A DNA stretch of 64,000 bases, taken from Alitabrizicola rongguiensis. Lineage in GTDB: Bacteria > Pseudomonadota > Alphaproteobacteria > Rhodobacterales > Rhodobacteraceae. Each line of letters opens with the position of its first letter. Position 1 is the stretch's first letter. Made by a program: the position numbers and the translations under genes. Below the pieces are notes generated by a model that searched no databases, was not told the origin of the DNA, and worked only from the letters and a program-made list of their open reading frames with translations. Below are positions 43,230 to 52,535 of this stretch, piece after piece. The stretch is from contig NZ_JAKENF010000002.1 of NCBI RefSeq assembly GCF_021491355.1, forward strand, positions 806,001 through 870,000, in the 5' to 3' direction.

Positions 43230-44399
43230 ATGTTGTCCGTTCTGTCTTTCGCCCGCAAGGGTCTGGCCAGGCTGGCGCCCGCCCTGACGGCTCTTGGCCT
43301 TGCGGGTTGCGTCGCCCCCACATCCGGAACCGGTCCGTCGATCGAGCCGGGTGCGCCGGTGCAAGTGGCGCTTCTTGTGCCCTCCGGATCCGGGCAGGGC
43401 AGCGACGATTTCCTTGCGCGCAGCCTCGAGAACGGCGCGCGGCTGGCAATCGCCGACCTCGGCACGACCAAGATCGACCTGCGGGTCTATCCGACCGGTG
43501 GGCAACCTTCGGCTGCCGCAGCAGCAGCGACACAGGCTGTGAACGAAGGCGCCAAGATCATCCTCGGACCCGTCTTCGCCGAAGAGGCCAATGCTGCCGG
43601 CATTGCCGTCAAGGGCAGTGGCGTGAGCGTACTCAGCTTCTCGAACAACCCGGCGATCGCAGGTGGCAACGTCTTTGTCCTGGGTCCGACCTTCGCCAAC
43701 ACGGCCGACCGCCTGGCACGCTATGCCGTCACCCATGGCCGTCCGCGTGTGATGGTCGTCTATGACAGGACCGCCGCGGGCGAAATCGGCCGTTCGGCGA
43801 TCGAGACGGCTGTCCGCGGTTCGGGTGGAACGGTGGTCGGGCAAACGGGCTACGAATTCTCCCAGAACGGACTTGTGAGTGCGGTTCCCGGCATTGCCGC
43901 CGCGGCGCGTGGCACGGCCGACGCGCTGTTCCTGACCGCCGATACCGCCGGGGCGCTGCCGCTTCTGACCCAACTTCTGCGCGACAACGGGCTTGACCCG
44001 GCCTCAAGCCAGTTCATCGGCCTGACCCGGTGGGATATTCCGCCACAGACCGTGTCGCTGCCGGGCGTTCAGGGCGGCTGGTTCGCGCTGCCTGACCCGG
44101 CTCTGTACCAGCAATATGTCTCGCGCTATTCGGCGGCCTACGGCGCCGCGCCGCCCCCGGTTTCGGGCCTGGCCTATGATGGCATCGCAGCCATCGGCGC
44201 GCTGATCCGGCAGGGGGGCAGCAATCCCCTGTCGCCTCAGCGGCTCACACAAGGGTCCGGATTCGTTGGCGTCGGCGGCATCTTCCGCCTTCTTCCGAAT
44301 GGCTCAAACCAGCGCGGCCTTGCCGTAGCCCAGATCCAGAACAGTCAGGTCGTCGTCATTGACCCCGCTCCCCGTGCCTTCGGAGGCGCCGGCCTCTGA
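43230..44399 (+). CDS. Penicillin-binding protein activator, LpoA-like lipoprotein
   Basis: 389 residues. A signal peptide ends in a lipobox (LGLAGC, C27), so it is an outer-membrane lipoprotein. The mature chain is a periplasmic-binding-protein fold resembling the C-terminal half of LpoA (YPTGGQPSAAAAA, GPVFAEEANAA, LGPTFANTADRLARYA). It lacks LpoA's N-terminal TPR half, as expected in alphaproteobacteria. ATG 43230 with AAGGA 8 bases upstream. Its gene is divergent from rsmI and is followed by glnD. Confidence 0.88.
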   Translation: MLSVLSFARKGLARLAPALTALGLAGCVAPTSGTGPSIEPGAPVQVALLVPSGSGQGSDDFLARSLENGARLAIADLGTTKIDLRVYPTGGQPSAAAAAATQAVNEGAKIILGPVFAEEANAAGIAVKGSGVSVLSFSNNPAIAGGNVFVLGPTFANTADRLARYAVTHGRPRVMVVYDRTAAGEIGRSAIETAVRGSGGTVVGQTGYEFSQNGLVSAVPGIAAAARGTADALFLTADTAGALPLLTQLLRDNGLDPASSQFIGLTRWDIPPQTVSLPGVQGGWFALPDPALYQQYVSRYSAAYGAAPPPVSGLAYDGIAAIGALIRQGGSNPLSPQRLTQGSGFVGVGGIFRLLPNGSNQRGLAVAQIQNSQVVVIDPAPRAFGGAGL

Positions 44400-44430
44400 G
44401 CCGGCGGCTCTGGCGCCCCGACCTCTGGCG

Positions 44431-47157
44431 ATGCACTCCGCGATTCCCGATAAGGACGCGCTTTTCCGCGCGATTTCGGAAAACATTCCGGCCGATGCCG
44501 ACCAGCGCACCGTGCGCGCGGCGACCGTTCGGCATCTGGCCCAGACCCGCTCCGAAGGCAACGCGGCGCTGGCCGCTGCCTTTCGCGAGGAACCGCGCGC
44601 AGCCCGAAAGCTGGTCAAGGCCCAGTCCGACCTGACCGACGTGCTGGTGCAAACCGCCTTCAACGTGGTCCTACGGCGGATCCATCCCCTGGCCAATCCG
44701 ACTGAATCCGAGCGCGTCGCCGTGCTTGCCGTCGGCGGTTATGGCCGGGCGGAGATGGCCCCGTTCTCGGACGTAGATCTGCTGTTCCTAACCCCGTGGA
44801 AGACCACCCCCTGGGCCGAAAGCGTGGTCGAAAGCCTGCTTTACATCCTGTGGGACCTGAAACTGAAGGTCGGACACTCTACCCGCACCGTGAAGGACTG
44901 TCTGCGCCTGGGGCGGGACGACATCACAATTCGCACTGCCCTGCTCGAACACCGGTTTCTGATCGGGCACAAGCCGCTTGCGGACGAGCTTGGAGATCGG
45001 CTTTGGGCCGAGCTTTTCCACAATTCCGGCCCCGAATTCATCGAGGCCAAGCTTCAGGAACGCGCCGAGCGGCACAAGCGGCAGGGCGGACAGCGCTATG
45101 TCCTTGAACCCAACGTCAAGGAGGGCAAGGGCGGGCTGCGCGACCTTCAGACACTCTACTGGATCGGCAAGTACCTCAACCGGGTGGACTCGGCGGAGGG
45201 TCTGGTCAGCGCCGGTCTGTTCACGCGCGATGAATATGACAGCTTCGCCCGGGCGGAAGAGTTCCTGTGGACCGTCCGCTGCCACATGCACTACATCACC
45301 GGTCGCGCCACCGACCAGCTGACATTCGACCTGCAGGTTCTGGTGGCCGAACGCATGGGCTACGTCGATGCCGGCGGGCGCAGGGCGGTCGAGATCTTCA
45401 TGCAGGACTACTTCCGTCAGGCGACGCGGGTGGGCGATCTGACCCGCATCTTCCTGACCGAACTCGAGGCGCGCCATGCCAAGCCGGCCTCATCCTTGCG
45501 TGGCCTGCTGACCCGGCGCAAACGACTGAAGGCGGGCCTGAAGCTGGTCCAGGGGCGGATCGACATCGAGGATCCCAAGGGCTTCCTCGCCGACAAGCTG
45601 AACATCCTGCGCATCTTCGAGGAAGGGCTGCGCACGGGGTACCTCTTGCATCCCGAGGCGATGCGCCTGATTGCCTCGAATCTTGAGCTGATCGACGACG
45701 AGATGCGCTCAGACCCGGAGGCTGTGCGGATCTTCATCGACCTTCTGCTGAAGCACGGAAACCCCGAGCGGTCGCTGCGGCGAATGAACGAACTCGGTGT
45801 GCTCGCCGCCTTCATCCCGGAATTCGAGCCGATCGTGGCGATGATGCAGTTCAACGTCTATCACCACTACACGGTGGACGAGCACACGATCCAGTGCATC
45901 TCGACCCTGGCGCAGATCGAGCGGGGCGAATTGGTCGAGGAACTGCCCGTCGCCAGCAGAATCCTGTCCGAAGGAGTCAATCGCAGGGTCCTGTATCTGG
46001 CGCTGTTGTTGCACGACATCGGCAAGGGCCGCCCCGAGGATCATTCGATCCTTGGCGCCCAGATCGCGCGGCGGGTATCGCAGCGTCTCGGTCTGCCTGT
46101 GGACGAGGCCGAGACGGTCGAATGGCTGGTGCGCTATCATCTGCTGATGTCGGACATTGCCCAGAAACGCGACCTGAGCGACCCGCGGACGGTGCGGGAC
46201 TTCGCCAAGGCGGTGAAGACGCGCGAACGGCTCGACCTTCTGACGGTCCTGACGGTGTGCGACATCCGCGGCGTCGGGCCGAACACCTGGAACAACTGGA
46301 AAGCCATGCTGCTGCGCCAGCTTTACGGTGACACGCTGGAGGCGCTGCAAGGCGGTCTGGAGTCTGTCAACCGCGACCGGCGCGAGGGCGAGGCCAAGCG
46401 TGCGCTGCGCGAGGCCCTCGCAGACTGGGACGGACGAGATGTTCGCGCCGAAGTGTCCCGCCACTATGCGCCCTACTGGCAGGGGCTCTCGACCGACACG
46501 CAGGTGATTTTCGCCCGGCTGCTGCGCGACCTGCCGGACGATGAAATCCGCATCGACCTGCATCCGGACGTGGCCCGCGACGCCACACGCGCCTGCTTTG
46601 CCCTGGCCGACCATCCCGGCATCTTTTCGCGCCTTGCGGGCGCCCTGGCCCTTGTTGGGGCGAACGTCGTCGATGCGCGGACCTATACCTCGAAGGATGG
46701 CTACGCGACCGCCGTCTTCTGGGTGCAGGATGCCGAGGGCCGACCCTACGAGGCAAGCCGCCTGCCCCGCCTGCGCAACATGATCGACAAGACGTTGAAG
46801 GGCGAGGTCGTCGCGCGCGAGGCGCTGAAGGACCGCGACAAGATCAAACGTCGGGAAAGCCAGTTCCGCTTCCCGACCCATATCTCCTTCGACAACGACG
46901 GTTCGGAAATTTACACGATCATCGAAGTCGATACGCGTGACCGGCCGGGGCTGCTCTACGATCTGACCCGAACGCTGGCCGCCAACAACATCTACATCGC
47001 CTCCGCCGTGATCGCGACCTTCGGGGCGCAGGTGGTGGACAGCTTCTACGTGAAGGACATGTTCGGTTTGAAGCTGCATACGAAATCCCGCCAAGAGGCG
47101 CTGGAGAAGAAGCTGCGCCAGGCGATCGCCGAGGGCGCCGAACGGGCGCGGAGCTGA
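44431..47157 (+). CDS. glnD: [Protein-PII] uridylyltransferase/uridylyl-removing enzyme
   Basis: 908 residues from ATG 44431. The nucleotidyltransferase domain has GGYGRAEMAPFSDVDLLF (about residue 105). The GlnD linker region follows, then the HD domain (HHYTVDEHTIQ, LLHDIGKGRPEDHS, about 475-545), and two C-terminal ACT domains (from about 730 and 830). It senses glutamine and controls PII proteins. The frame is open 24 codons upstream (TTG 44359) inside the previous gene; neither start has a strong ribosome site, so the N-terminus is uncertain. The stop overlaps murJ (TGATG). Confidence 0.94.
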   Translation: MHSAIPDKDALFRAISENIPADADQRTVRAATVRHLAQTRSEGNAALAAAFREEPRAARKLVKAQSDLTDVLVQTAFNVVLRRIHPLANPTESERVAVLAVGGYGRAEMAPFSDVDLLFLTPWKTTPWAESVVESLLYILWDLKLKVGHSTRTVKDCLRLGRDDITIRTALLEHRFLIGHKPLADELGDRLWAELFHNSGPEFIEAKLQERAERHKRQGGQRYVLEPNVKEGKGGLRDLQTLYWIGKYLNRVDSAEGLVSAGLFTRDEYDSFARAEEFLWTVRCHMHYITGRATDQLTFDLQVLVAERMGYVDAGGRRAVEIFMQDYFRQATRVGDLTRIFLTELEARHAKPASSLRGLLTRRKRLKAGLKLVQGRIDIEDPKGFLADKLNILRIFEEGLRTGYLLHPEAMRLIASNLELIDDEMRSDPEAVRIFIDLLLKHGNPERSLRRMNELGVLAAFIPEFEPIVAMMQFNVYHHYTVDEHTIQCISTLAQIERGELVEELPVASRILSEGVNRRVLYLALLLHDIGKGRPEDHSILGAQIARRVSQRLGLPVDEAETVEWLVRYHLLMSDIAQKRDLSDPRTVRDFAKAVKTRERLDLLTVLTVCDIRGVGPNTWNNWKAMLLRQLYGDTLEALQGGLESVNRDRREGEAKRALREALADWDGRDVRAEVSRHYAPYWQGLSTDTQVIFARLLRDLPDDEIRIDLHPDVARDATRACFALADHPGIFSRLAGALALVGANVVDARTYTSKDGYATAVFWVQDAEGRPYEASRLPRLRNMIDKTLKGEVVAREALKDRDKIKRRESQFRFPTHISFDNDGSEIYTIIEVDTRDRPGLLYDLTRTLAANNIYIASAVIATFGAQVVDSFYVKDMFGLKLHTKSRQEALEKKLRQAIAEGAERARS

Positions 47158-48704
47158 TGTCCGAGAAACGCCTGATCTCAGGCTTCCTGACCCTCGGAGG
47201 CTGGACGCTTGTCAGCCGGGGCGCGGGGTTTCTGCGCGACGTGATGATGGCAGCCTATCTTGGCGCCGGTCCCGTCGCGGAGGCGTTTCTCGTTGCCTTC
47301 TCGCTGCCCAACATGTTCCGTCGCTTTTTCGCCGAGGGCGCCTTCAACTTCGCTTTCGTGCCGCTCTATGCCAAGAAACTCGAGGCGGGCGAGGATGCGA
47401 ACGGCTTCGCCCGCGATGCGTTCAACGGACTTGCGGGGATCCTCATTCCCTTCACCGTGATCGGCACCATCCTGATGCCATGGCTGGTCTGGGCGATGGC
47501 CTCCGGCTTTGCCGGCGATGCACGGTTCGACCTTGCGGTCGAGTTCGGGAGGATCTCGTTCTCCTACATCCTCTTCGTGTCGCTGGTCGCCCTTCTGTCC
47601 GGGGTTCTGACTACTTTTGGCCATTTCACCGAGGCCGGTTTCGTGCCGGTCTTGCTGAACCTGATCTTCATCGCCGCGATGCTGCTGGCGCAGTGGCTTG
47701 GCTGGGACATGGGCCTGACCCTGTCCTGGACGGTGCCGATCACCGGCATCGCTCAGTTGGCCTTCACCTGGGTCACCGCGCATCGCGCCGGCCTGCGGTT
47801 GACGCCTGGAATCCCGCGTTGGACGCCCGATCTGAAACGGCTGGCGATCATTGCAGGCCCTGCCGTGTTGGCGGGCGGCGTCGTGCAGATCAATCTCCTT
47901 GTGGGGCGGCAGGTCGCCTCCTTTACCGAGGGGGCCGTCGCCTGGCTGTCCTATGCCGACCGGCTTTACCAGTTGCCGCTTGGCGTGGTCGGGATCGCCA
48001 TCGGCACCGTTCTTTTGCCCGACCTCTCGCGACGGTTGCGGGCGGGCGACATCGAAGGGGGCCGCGACAGTTTCAACCGGGGGCTCGAATTCGGACTTGC
48101 CCTGACGCTGCCCGCCGCTGTGGCGCTTGTCGTCATCGCCATGCCGCTATCAACCGTGCTGTTCCAGCGCGGCGCCTTCACCTCGGACGACGCGGCCAAT
48201 ACCGCCATCGCACTTGCAGCCTACGGGATCGGGCTGCCCGCCTTTGTGCTGCACAAGGTGTTGCAACCGCTGTTCTACGCGCGTGAAGATACCCGCCGGC
48301 CATTTCGCTATGCCGTCATCTCGATGATCGTGAACGTCGCCTTCGCTGTCGGCATGATGCCGGTCATCGGTTTCATGGCCGCCGCACTTGCGACGACCGT
48401 CTCGGGCTGGGTCATGGTTTGGCAGCTTTGGCGCGGCGCCCGTCCGATGGGCGAAGCAGCCCAGACAGATGCCCGGTTCCGGCACCGTCTTCCGCGCCTT
48501 GTCGCGGCATCGCTGATTATGGGGGCAGCACTCTGGGGGGCGACTATCCTGCTGGGCCCGGCGCTTGGCATGCCCTTCGTCCGCTATTTCGCGCTGCTTG
48601 CACTCGTCCTGATCGGCGCAGTGGCCTATTTCGGATTTGGCACCCTCTTGGGCGCCTTCCGCCTGGCCGAGTTCCGCGCCCTTCTGCGCCGGCGCCGTGC
48701 CTGA
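47157..48704 (+). CDS. murJ: Lipid II flippase MurJ
   Basis: 515 residues with 13-14 membrane segments. The N-terminus reads GGWTLVSRGAGFLRDVMMAAYLGAG with the conserved Arg residues, followed by LPNMFRRFFAEGAFNFAFVP. These are MurJ/MviN signature segments lining the cavity that carries lipid II across the membrane. ATG 47157 overlaps the glnD stop by one base, so glnD and murJ are co-transcribed. Confidence 0.95.
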   Translation: MSEKRLISGFLTLGGWTLVSRGAGFLRDVMMAAYLGAGPVAEAFLVAFSLPNMFRRFFAEGAFNFAFVPLYAKKLEAGEDANGFARDAFNGLAGILIPFTVIGTILMPWLVWAMASGFAGDARFDLAVEFGRISFSYILFVSLVALLSGVLTTFGHFTEAGFVPVLLNLIFIAAMLLAQWLGWDMGLTLSWTVPITGIAQLAFTWVTAHRAGLRLTPGIPRWTPDLKRLAIIAGPAVLAGGVVQINLLVGRQVASFTEGAVAWLSYADRLYQLPLGVVGIAIGTVLLPDLSRRLRAGDIEGGRDSFNRGLEFGLALTLPAAVALVVIAMPLSTVLFQRGAFTSDDAANTAIALAAYGIGLPAFVLHKVLQPLFYAREDTRRPFRYAVISMIVNVAFAVGMMPVIGFMAAALATTVSGWVMVWQLWRGARPMGEAAQTDARFRHRLPRLVAASLIMGAALWGATILLGPALGMPFVRYFALLALVLIGAVAYFGFGTLLGAFRLAEFRALLRRRRA

Positions 48705-48805
48705 TCCGAAGAACCCGATCCAAGGGCGGTTCGGCCATTCCGCTGCTGGCCGCATTGCCTGGGCTCGGCCAAGGATCGAACAAACCGCGCCCATATACGC
48801 CTGTC

Positions 48806-49492
48806 TCAGCGCTGGCGCAGCCGGGCCACGACCTGCCGCCAGCCGCCCGGGCTGACGATGAAGGACAACAGGAACCCGGTCGCGAAGCCAGCAAGGTCTG
48901 CGACCCATTCCCAGCCGCCCCCGAACAGAAGCCCGAACAGCAACTGCGCGCCGAGAAGGAAGCCGATCATGGTGAACGCGCGAAAACGGTTCGCTCCCTG
49001 CGCGGCAAGCCTCATCCAGATCAGGAAGGTAAAGGCGCCAATCAGGCCATAGACTGGCGGATATCCTCCGATTAGCGGAGCCTTCATCGTCGGAATGGCG
49101 GTGTAGACCAGCGCCCCAACGATGCCCGAACCGAAGAACACGACCAGCACCGCCCACCAGCGGAAGATGTCGCCGACCATCTTTCCAAGCGCCAGCAGGA
49201 TCACAAGCACGAACAGCGCATGGGTGAAACTCAGATGGACGAAGGGATAGGTGACCAGTCGCATCACGCCCTGAAGCGGATACTGATGCAGGTCGATCAT
49301 CTGCCGCATGTAGTCGGGCGAATAGGCAAAGCGCTGTACCGCGTCGAGTCGCCAGCCAATCGCATCGGGGCCGCCGACCAGCCCGGCCGCACCGAGGCTC
49401 AGCACCACCTCCATGGCGATCATCGGCAGGGCAATCGCCCAGACTGCCGCAGGAAGCGGGTTCAAGGGGGCGGCATTCGGGTCGCGCTGCAT
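48806..49492 (-). CDS. Rhomboid-family membrane protein lacking catalytic residues
   Basis: 228 residues with six hydrophobic segments in rhomboid order. The first signature, FVHLSFTHALFVLVI, keeps the paired His of HxxxxH but has V for the oxyanion Asn. Where active rhomboids have GxSG, this reads GGYPPVYGLIG, with Y144 in place of Ser. Where they have the catalytic His (AHxAG), this reads ADLAGF with D199. So it should be an inactive (pseudo-)rhomboid, like iRhoms or derlins. ATG 49492 has GGAGG 6 bases upstream. It is oriented against murJ and trpS. Confidence 0.9.
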   Translation of the reverse strand: MQRDPNAAPLNPLPAAVWAIALPMIAMEVVLSLGAAGLVGGPDAIGWRLDAVQRFAYSPDYMRQMIDLHQYPLQGVMRLVTYPFVHLSFTHALFVLVILLALGKMVGDIFRWWAVLVVFFGSGIVGALVYTAIPTMKAPLIGGYPPVYGLIGAFTFLIWMRLAAQGANRFRAFTMIGFLLGAQLLFGLLFGGGWEWVADLAGFATGFLLSFIVSPGGWRQVVARLRQR

Positions 49493-49604
49493 CTGTGCCT
49501 CCGGGTGACGGGCTTCATTGACGGCCCTTGGCCTCAGCGATAAGCCCTGACGGCCAGACTTTCCAGCAGAGTTGCAAGCCAGTCCTACGAAACGGAGCCA
49601 CACC

Positions 49605-50651
49605 ATGACTGAGCCGGTCCAAACGCCTCAGACCTTCGCGCCGCGCATCTTCTCGGGGATCCAACCCTCGGGCGGCCTGACACTCGGCAACTATCTAGGG
49701 GCGCTGAAGCGTTTCGTGGAGAAGCAGGACGAGGGGATCGAGACGATCTACTGCCTCGTGGACATGCACGCGATCACCGTCTGGCAAGACCCGGCGAAGT
49801 TGCGCCAGCAGACGCGTGAAGCAGCCGCCGCCTTTATCGCCGCCGGCATCGACCCGAAGCGTTCGATCCTCTTCAACCAGAGCCAGGTTTCGGCCCATGC
49901 CGAACTGGGCTGGATCTTCAACTGCGTCGCGCGCATGGGCTGGATGGGCCGCATGACCCAGTGGAAGGACAAGACCGCTGGCAAGAACGCCGAAGCGGAA
50001 AGCCTGGGACTGTTCGCCTATCCGTCGCTTATGGCGGCCGACATCCTTGCTTACAGGGCAACCATGGTGCCGGTGGGCGAGGACCAGAAGCAGCATCTGG
50101 AACTGACCCGCGACATCGCTATCAAGTTCAACCATGACTACGGCGTGAGCTTCTTCCCGGTGGTCGAGCCGATCATCGAGGGCGCGGCGACCCGCGTGAT
50201 GTCGCTGCGCGACGGCACCAAGAAGATGTCGAAGTCTGACCCCTCGGACCAGAGCCGCATCAACCTGACCGACACCGCCGACGTGATCGCCCAGAAGATC
50301 CGCAAGGCCAAGACCGACCCCGAACCCCTGCCCGATCACCTCGACGGTTTGAAGGACCGGCCAGAGGCGCGCAACCTCGTGAACATCTATGCCGCGCTGT
50401 CTGGCCACAGCGCGGCCAAGGTGATCCACGACTTCGCAGGCGCGCAGTTCGGCACGTTCAAGCCGGCGCTCGCCGATCTTGCCGTGGCCAAGCTTGAACC
50501 GATCACGACCGAGATGAACCGGCTGATGCAGGACCCCGCCGAAATCGACCGTATTCTCGGCGAAGGTGCGGTTCGTGCCGATGCCATCGCCCGGCCGATC
50601 CTAGAGCAAGTCTACGACATCGTCGGGATGGTCCGTTCGCGCCCGGTCTGA
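49605..50651 (+). CDS. trpS: Tryptophanyl-tRNA synthetase
   Basis: 348 residues, class I synthetase. HIGH-like motif in [17 protein letters not shown] (about residues 15-31), KMSKS in [12 protein letters not shown] (about 210). Charges tRNA-Trp. ATG 49605 has CGGAG 8 bases upstream. A TTGACG (49518-49523) with TAAGCC 17 bases on could be its promoter. Two bases downstream of the stop region begins the next gene's leader, so the hypothetical gene at 50656 is probably co-transcribed. Confidence 0.97.
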   Translation: MTEPVQTPQTFAPRIFSGIQPSGGLTLGNYLGALKRFVEKQDEGIETIYCLVDMHAITVWQDPAKLRQQTREAAAAFIAAGIDPKRSILFNQSQVSAHAELGWIFNCVARMGWMGRMTQWKDKTAGKNAEAESLGLFAYPSLMAADILAYRATMVPVGEDQKQHLELTRDIAIKFNHDYGVSFFPVVEPIIEGAATRVMSLRDGTKKMSKSDPSDQSRINLTDTADVIAQKIRKAKTDPEPLPDHLDGLKDRPEARNLVNIYAALSGHSAAKVIHDFAGAQFGTFKPALADLAVAKLEPITTEMNRLMQDPAEIDRILGEGAVRADAIARPILEQVYDIVGMVRSRPV

Positions 50652-50655
50652 GCTG

Positions 50656-51723
50656 GTGAAGCGGCTGGCGCGGGCGATCCTGACGGCCTGCATGACAGGG
50701 TCGCTTATCCTCACGCTGATCGCGGCCAGCCAGATCGCGATGTCGGACCAGCTTGCGCCGCTCCGCGAACGCTCGGCCGAGGAAATCGTAGCGGTGACGG
50801 ACGTGATGATGGCCCGGGCGGCGACGCCCGAGCGGCTGACTGAGCTCATCGAGACCCGGCTGGCCGAGGACCCGCGCAACTGGGCGACACTGACCGCCCT
50901 GCGCGATGCGGCGACGGAACAGGGTGTGGTCCTGCCGCCAGTGCTGATCACTGCCTATGAACTTGCCAAGGCCGAGGATGGAAGTCTGGCCAACATGGCA
51001 GGCGACTGCGCCTCTTGCGCATGGGACATTTCCAGCTGTTCGCTGTCCAACGCGATGATCTGCAAGTTGCCAATCCTAGTCACCCCGGTCGAGGACGTCC
51101 GTGGCGTGGTCAAGGCGGGACGGGACTATCTTGCCGGCGACGACGTGGACGAGGTCGATCTCGGGCTGTCGGTCGTGGGCCTTGGCGCGACGGCGCTGGT
51201 CCTGTTCACCGGCGGCACATCAGAAACACTCAAGCTCGGCGCTGCGGCAGCCAAACTTGCGCGGGGGATGAAGATCCTCTCACCAGGAATCGAAAGGATG
51301 GCGCTGACCGCAGTACGGACAGGCGTGGACTGGAAGGCGCTGACCCGCATCGACGGCTCGGTCGAAAGTCTGGCAGGGGCGGTGCGGCTAGATGCCTTCC
51401 AGCCCCTTGCCGACGTCGCCTCGGACATCGGCAGGATCGGAGCCGCGACCGGGCCGACTTCTGCTTTGCACCTGGTGCGCTATGTGGACGACGCCCCGCA
51501 GGCTCGCCAGATGGCTCGCGCGGCCGAGGCGCTCGGTCCCCGCGCGGTCGCCCGGGCCGAGGTGCTCGGCCCGGCCCGGCTGATGCGTTCGACCATGCGG
51601 CTGACCGGTACGGCATGGGAACTGATCAGCGGTCTCTTGGGCCTGATCGGTTCGATCACCCTCCTGCTGATCGGGGCGCTCAAGGGGGCAGCGTTCCGCC
51701 ATCTCCGCCGTCTTTCGCGGTGA
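50656..51723 (+). CDS. Hypothetical membrane-anchored protein
   Basis: 355 residues. A hydrophobic N-terminal segment (about 8-28) resembles a signal anchor. A cysteine cluster follows in GDCASCAWDISSCSLSNAMICKLP (four or five Cys). The middle is Ala/Gly-rich with a hydrophobic stretch, and the C-terminus has another membrane segment (LISGLLGLIGSITLLLIGALKG) and a basic end. I recognise no domain. It follows trpS by 4 bases with GTG start 50656, and an intrinsic terminator follows at 51855. Confidence 0.7.
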   Translation: MKRLARAILTACMTGSLILTLIAASQIAMSDQLAPLRERSAEEIVAVTDVMMARAATPERLTELIETRLAEDPRNWATLTALRDAATEQGVVLPPVLITAYELAKAEDGSLANMAGDCASCAWDISSCSLSNAMICKLPILVTPVEDVRGVVKAGRDYLAGDDVDEVDLGLSVVGLGATALVLFTGGTSETLKLGAAAAKLARGMKILSPGIERMALTAVRTGVDWKALTRIDGSVESLAGAVRLDAFQPLADVASDIGRIGAATGPTSALHLVRYVDDAPQARQMARAAEALGPRAVARAEVLGPARLMRSTMRLTGTAWELISGLLGLIGSITLLLIGALKGAAFRHLRRLSR

Positions 51724-51854
51724 GGACGTCACAGAATCGAGTCAAATCCCTGCCAATGTGACCCGGGGCTGCCCCACGCCCTTCGGGACCGCGCCTTTGC
51801 TCTTGATTGCTGCCAGCGGCTCTACCCCGGCCCTTGCTGCCGTGTCCCGAATTC

Positions 51855-51888
51855 GCCCCCGGACGAGCCAGGTCCGGGGGCCTTTTTC
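51855..51888 (+). terminator. Strong intrinsic terminator
   Basis: GCCCCCGGAC (51855-51864), loop of 7, GTCCGGGGGC (51872-51881), then CTTTTTC. A perfect 10-bp stem with a U-run on the plus strand only. It lies 131 bases past the hypothetical gene's stop, and the intervening stretch (51724-51854) is GC-rich and structured, with no frame that looks like a gene. Confidence 0.85.
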
Positions 51889-51951
51889 TCCTGACGAACG
51901 CTGGACAGCCACGCGCCTGCACGCCATGATCCCTCCCGGAAGAGAGGGGCC

Positions 51952-52407
51952 ATGCGCAAGTTTCTTGTCGTACTGGACGATAGCCGAGAATGCCTGAACG
52001 CCATGCGGTTCGCCGCGCTTCGGGCCTCGCACACGGGCGGCGGTGTGCAGATTCTGTCGATCATCGAACCCGAGGAGTTCGGCACCTGGATGGGCGTCGC
52101 CGACCTGATGCGCGAGGAAGCGCGCGAAAGGATCGTCGCCCATTTCGAGGTCTTCGCCAAATGGATGCGCGACAAGCAAGGGGTCGACCCGGAACTGGTG
52201 ATCCGCGAAGGCGATCCTGTGACCGAGATCCTCGCGCAGATACACGAGGACCCGGCAATCGGCGTGCTGGTTCTTGGCGCGAGCCTCGAGAAATCCGGCC
52301 CCGGCCCGCTGGTGACGCAGATGTCGAAGAACTCTGGCAGCCTGCCGGTGCCGATCACGATCGTGCCGGGCGATATGTCGAAAGAACGGCTCGAGGCGAT
52401 CACCTGA
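51952..52407 (+). CDS. Universal stress protein (UspA family)
   Basis: 151 residues, single Usp domain. It starts KFLVVLDDSRECLNAMRFAA with the ATP-site Asp, and ends in the nucleotide-binding pattern GVLVLGASLEKSGPGPLVTQ. Some Usp proteins bind ATP and tune stress survival. It has its own unit after the terminator at 51855. The ribosome site is AGAGGGG. Confidence 0.9.
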   Translation: MRKFLVVLDDSRECLNAMRFAALRASHTGGGVQILSIIEPEEFGTWMGVADLMREEARERIVAHFEVFAKWMRDKQGVDPELVIREGDPVTEILAQIHEDPAIGVLVLGASLEKSGPGPLVTQMSKNSGSLPVPITIVPGDMSKERLEAIT

Positions 52408-52481
52408 TCGAGGGTACCCACGAGGGGCGCCGCAAACTCCTTCTAAGTCTGTTCGGCGCCGAACTAGAATAGTTCCAAATC

Positions 52482-52510
52482 TTGACTCCTGCCCTCCCGG
52501 GGCGCATATC
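52482..52510 (+). promoter_or_regulatory. Candidate sigma-70 promoter for nfu
   Basis: TTGACT (52482-52487), 17 bases, then CATATC (52505-52510). A good -35 and fair -10. The predicted start lies 20 bases before the nfu ATG, and GACT-GGAAT-AGTC (52512-52524) in the leader can form a small stem. Confidence 0.4.
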
Positions 52511-52535
52511 CGACTGGAATAGTCGGAGAAGCGCC

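Noticed and set aside
51724-51854. tRNA or known riboswitch before the terminator
   Set aside because: No cloverleaf, no GTTCRANNC T-loop and no recognised riboswitch core could be traced.
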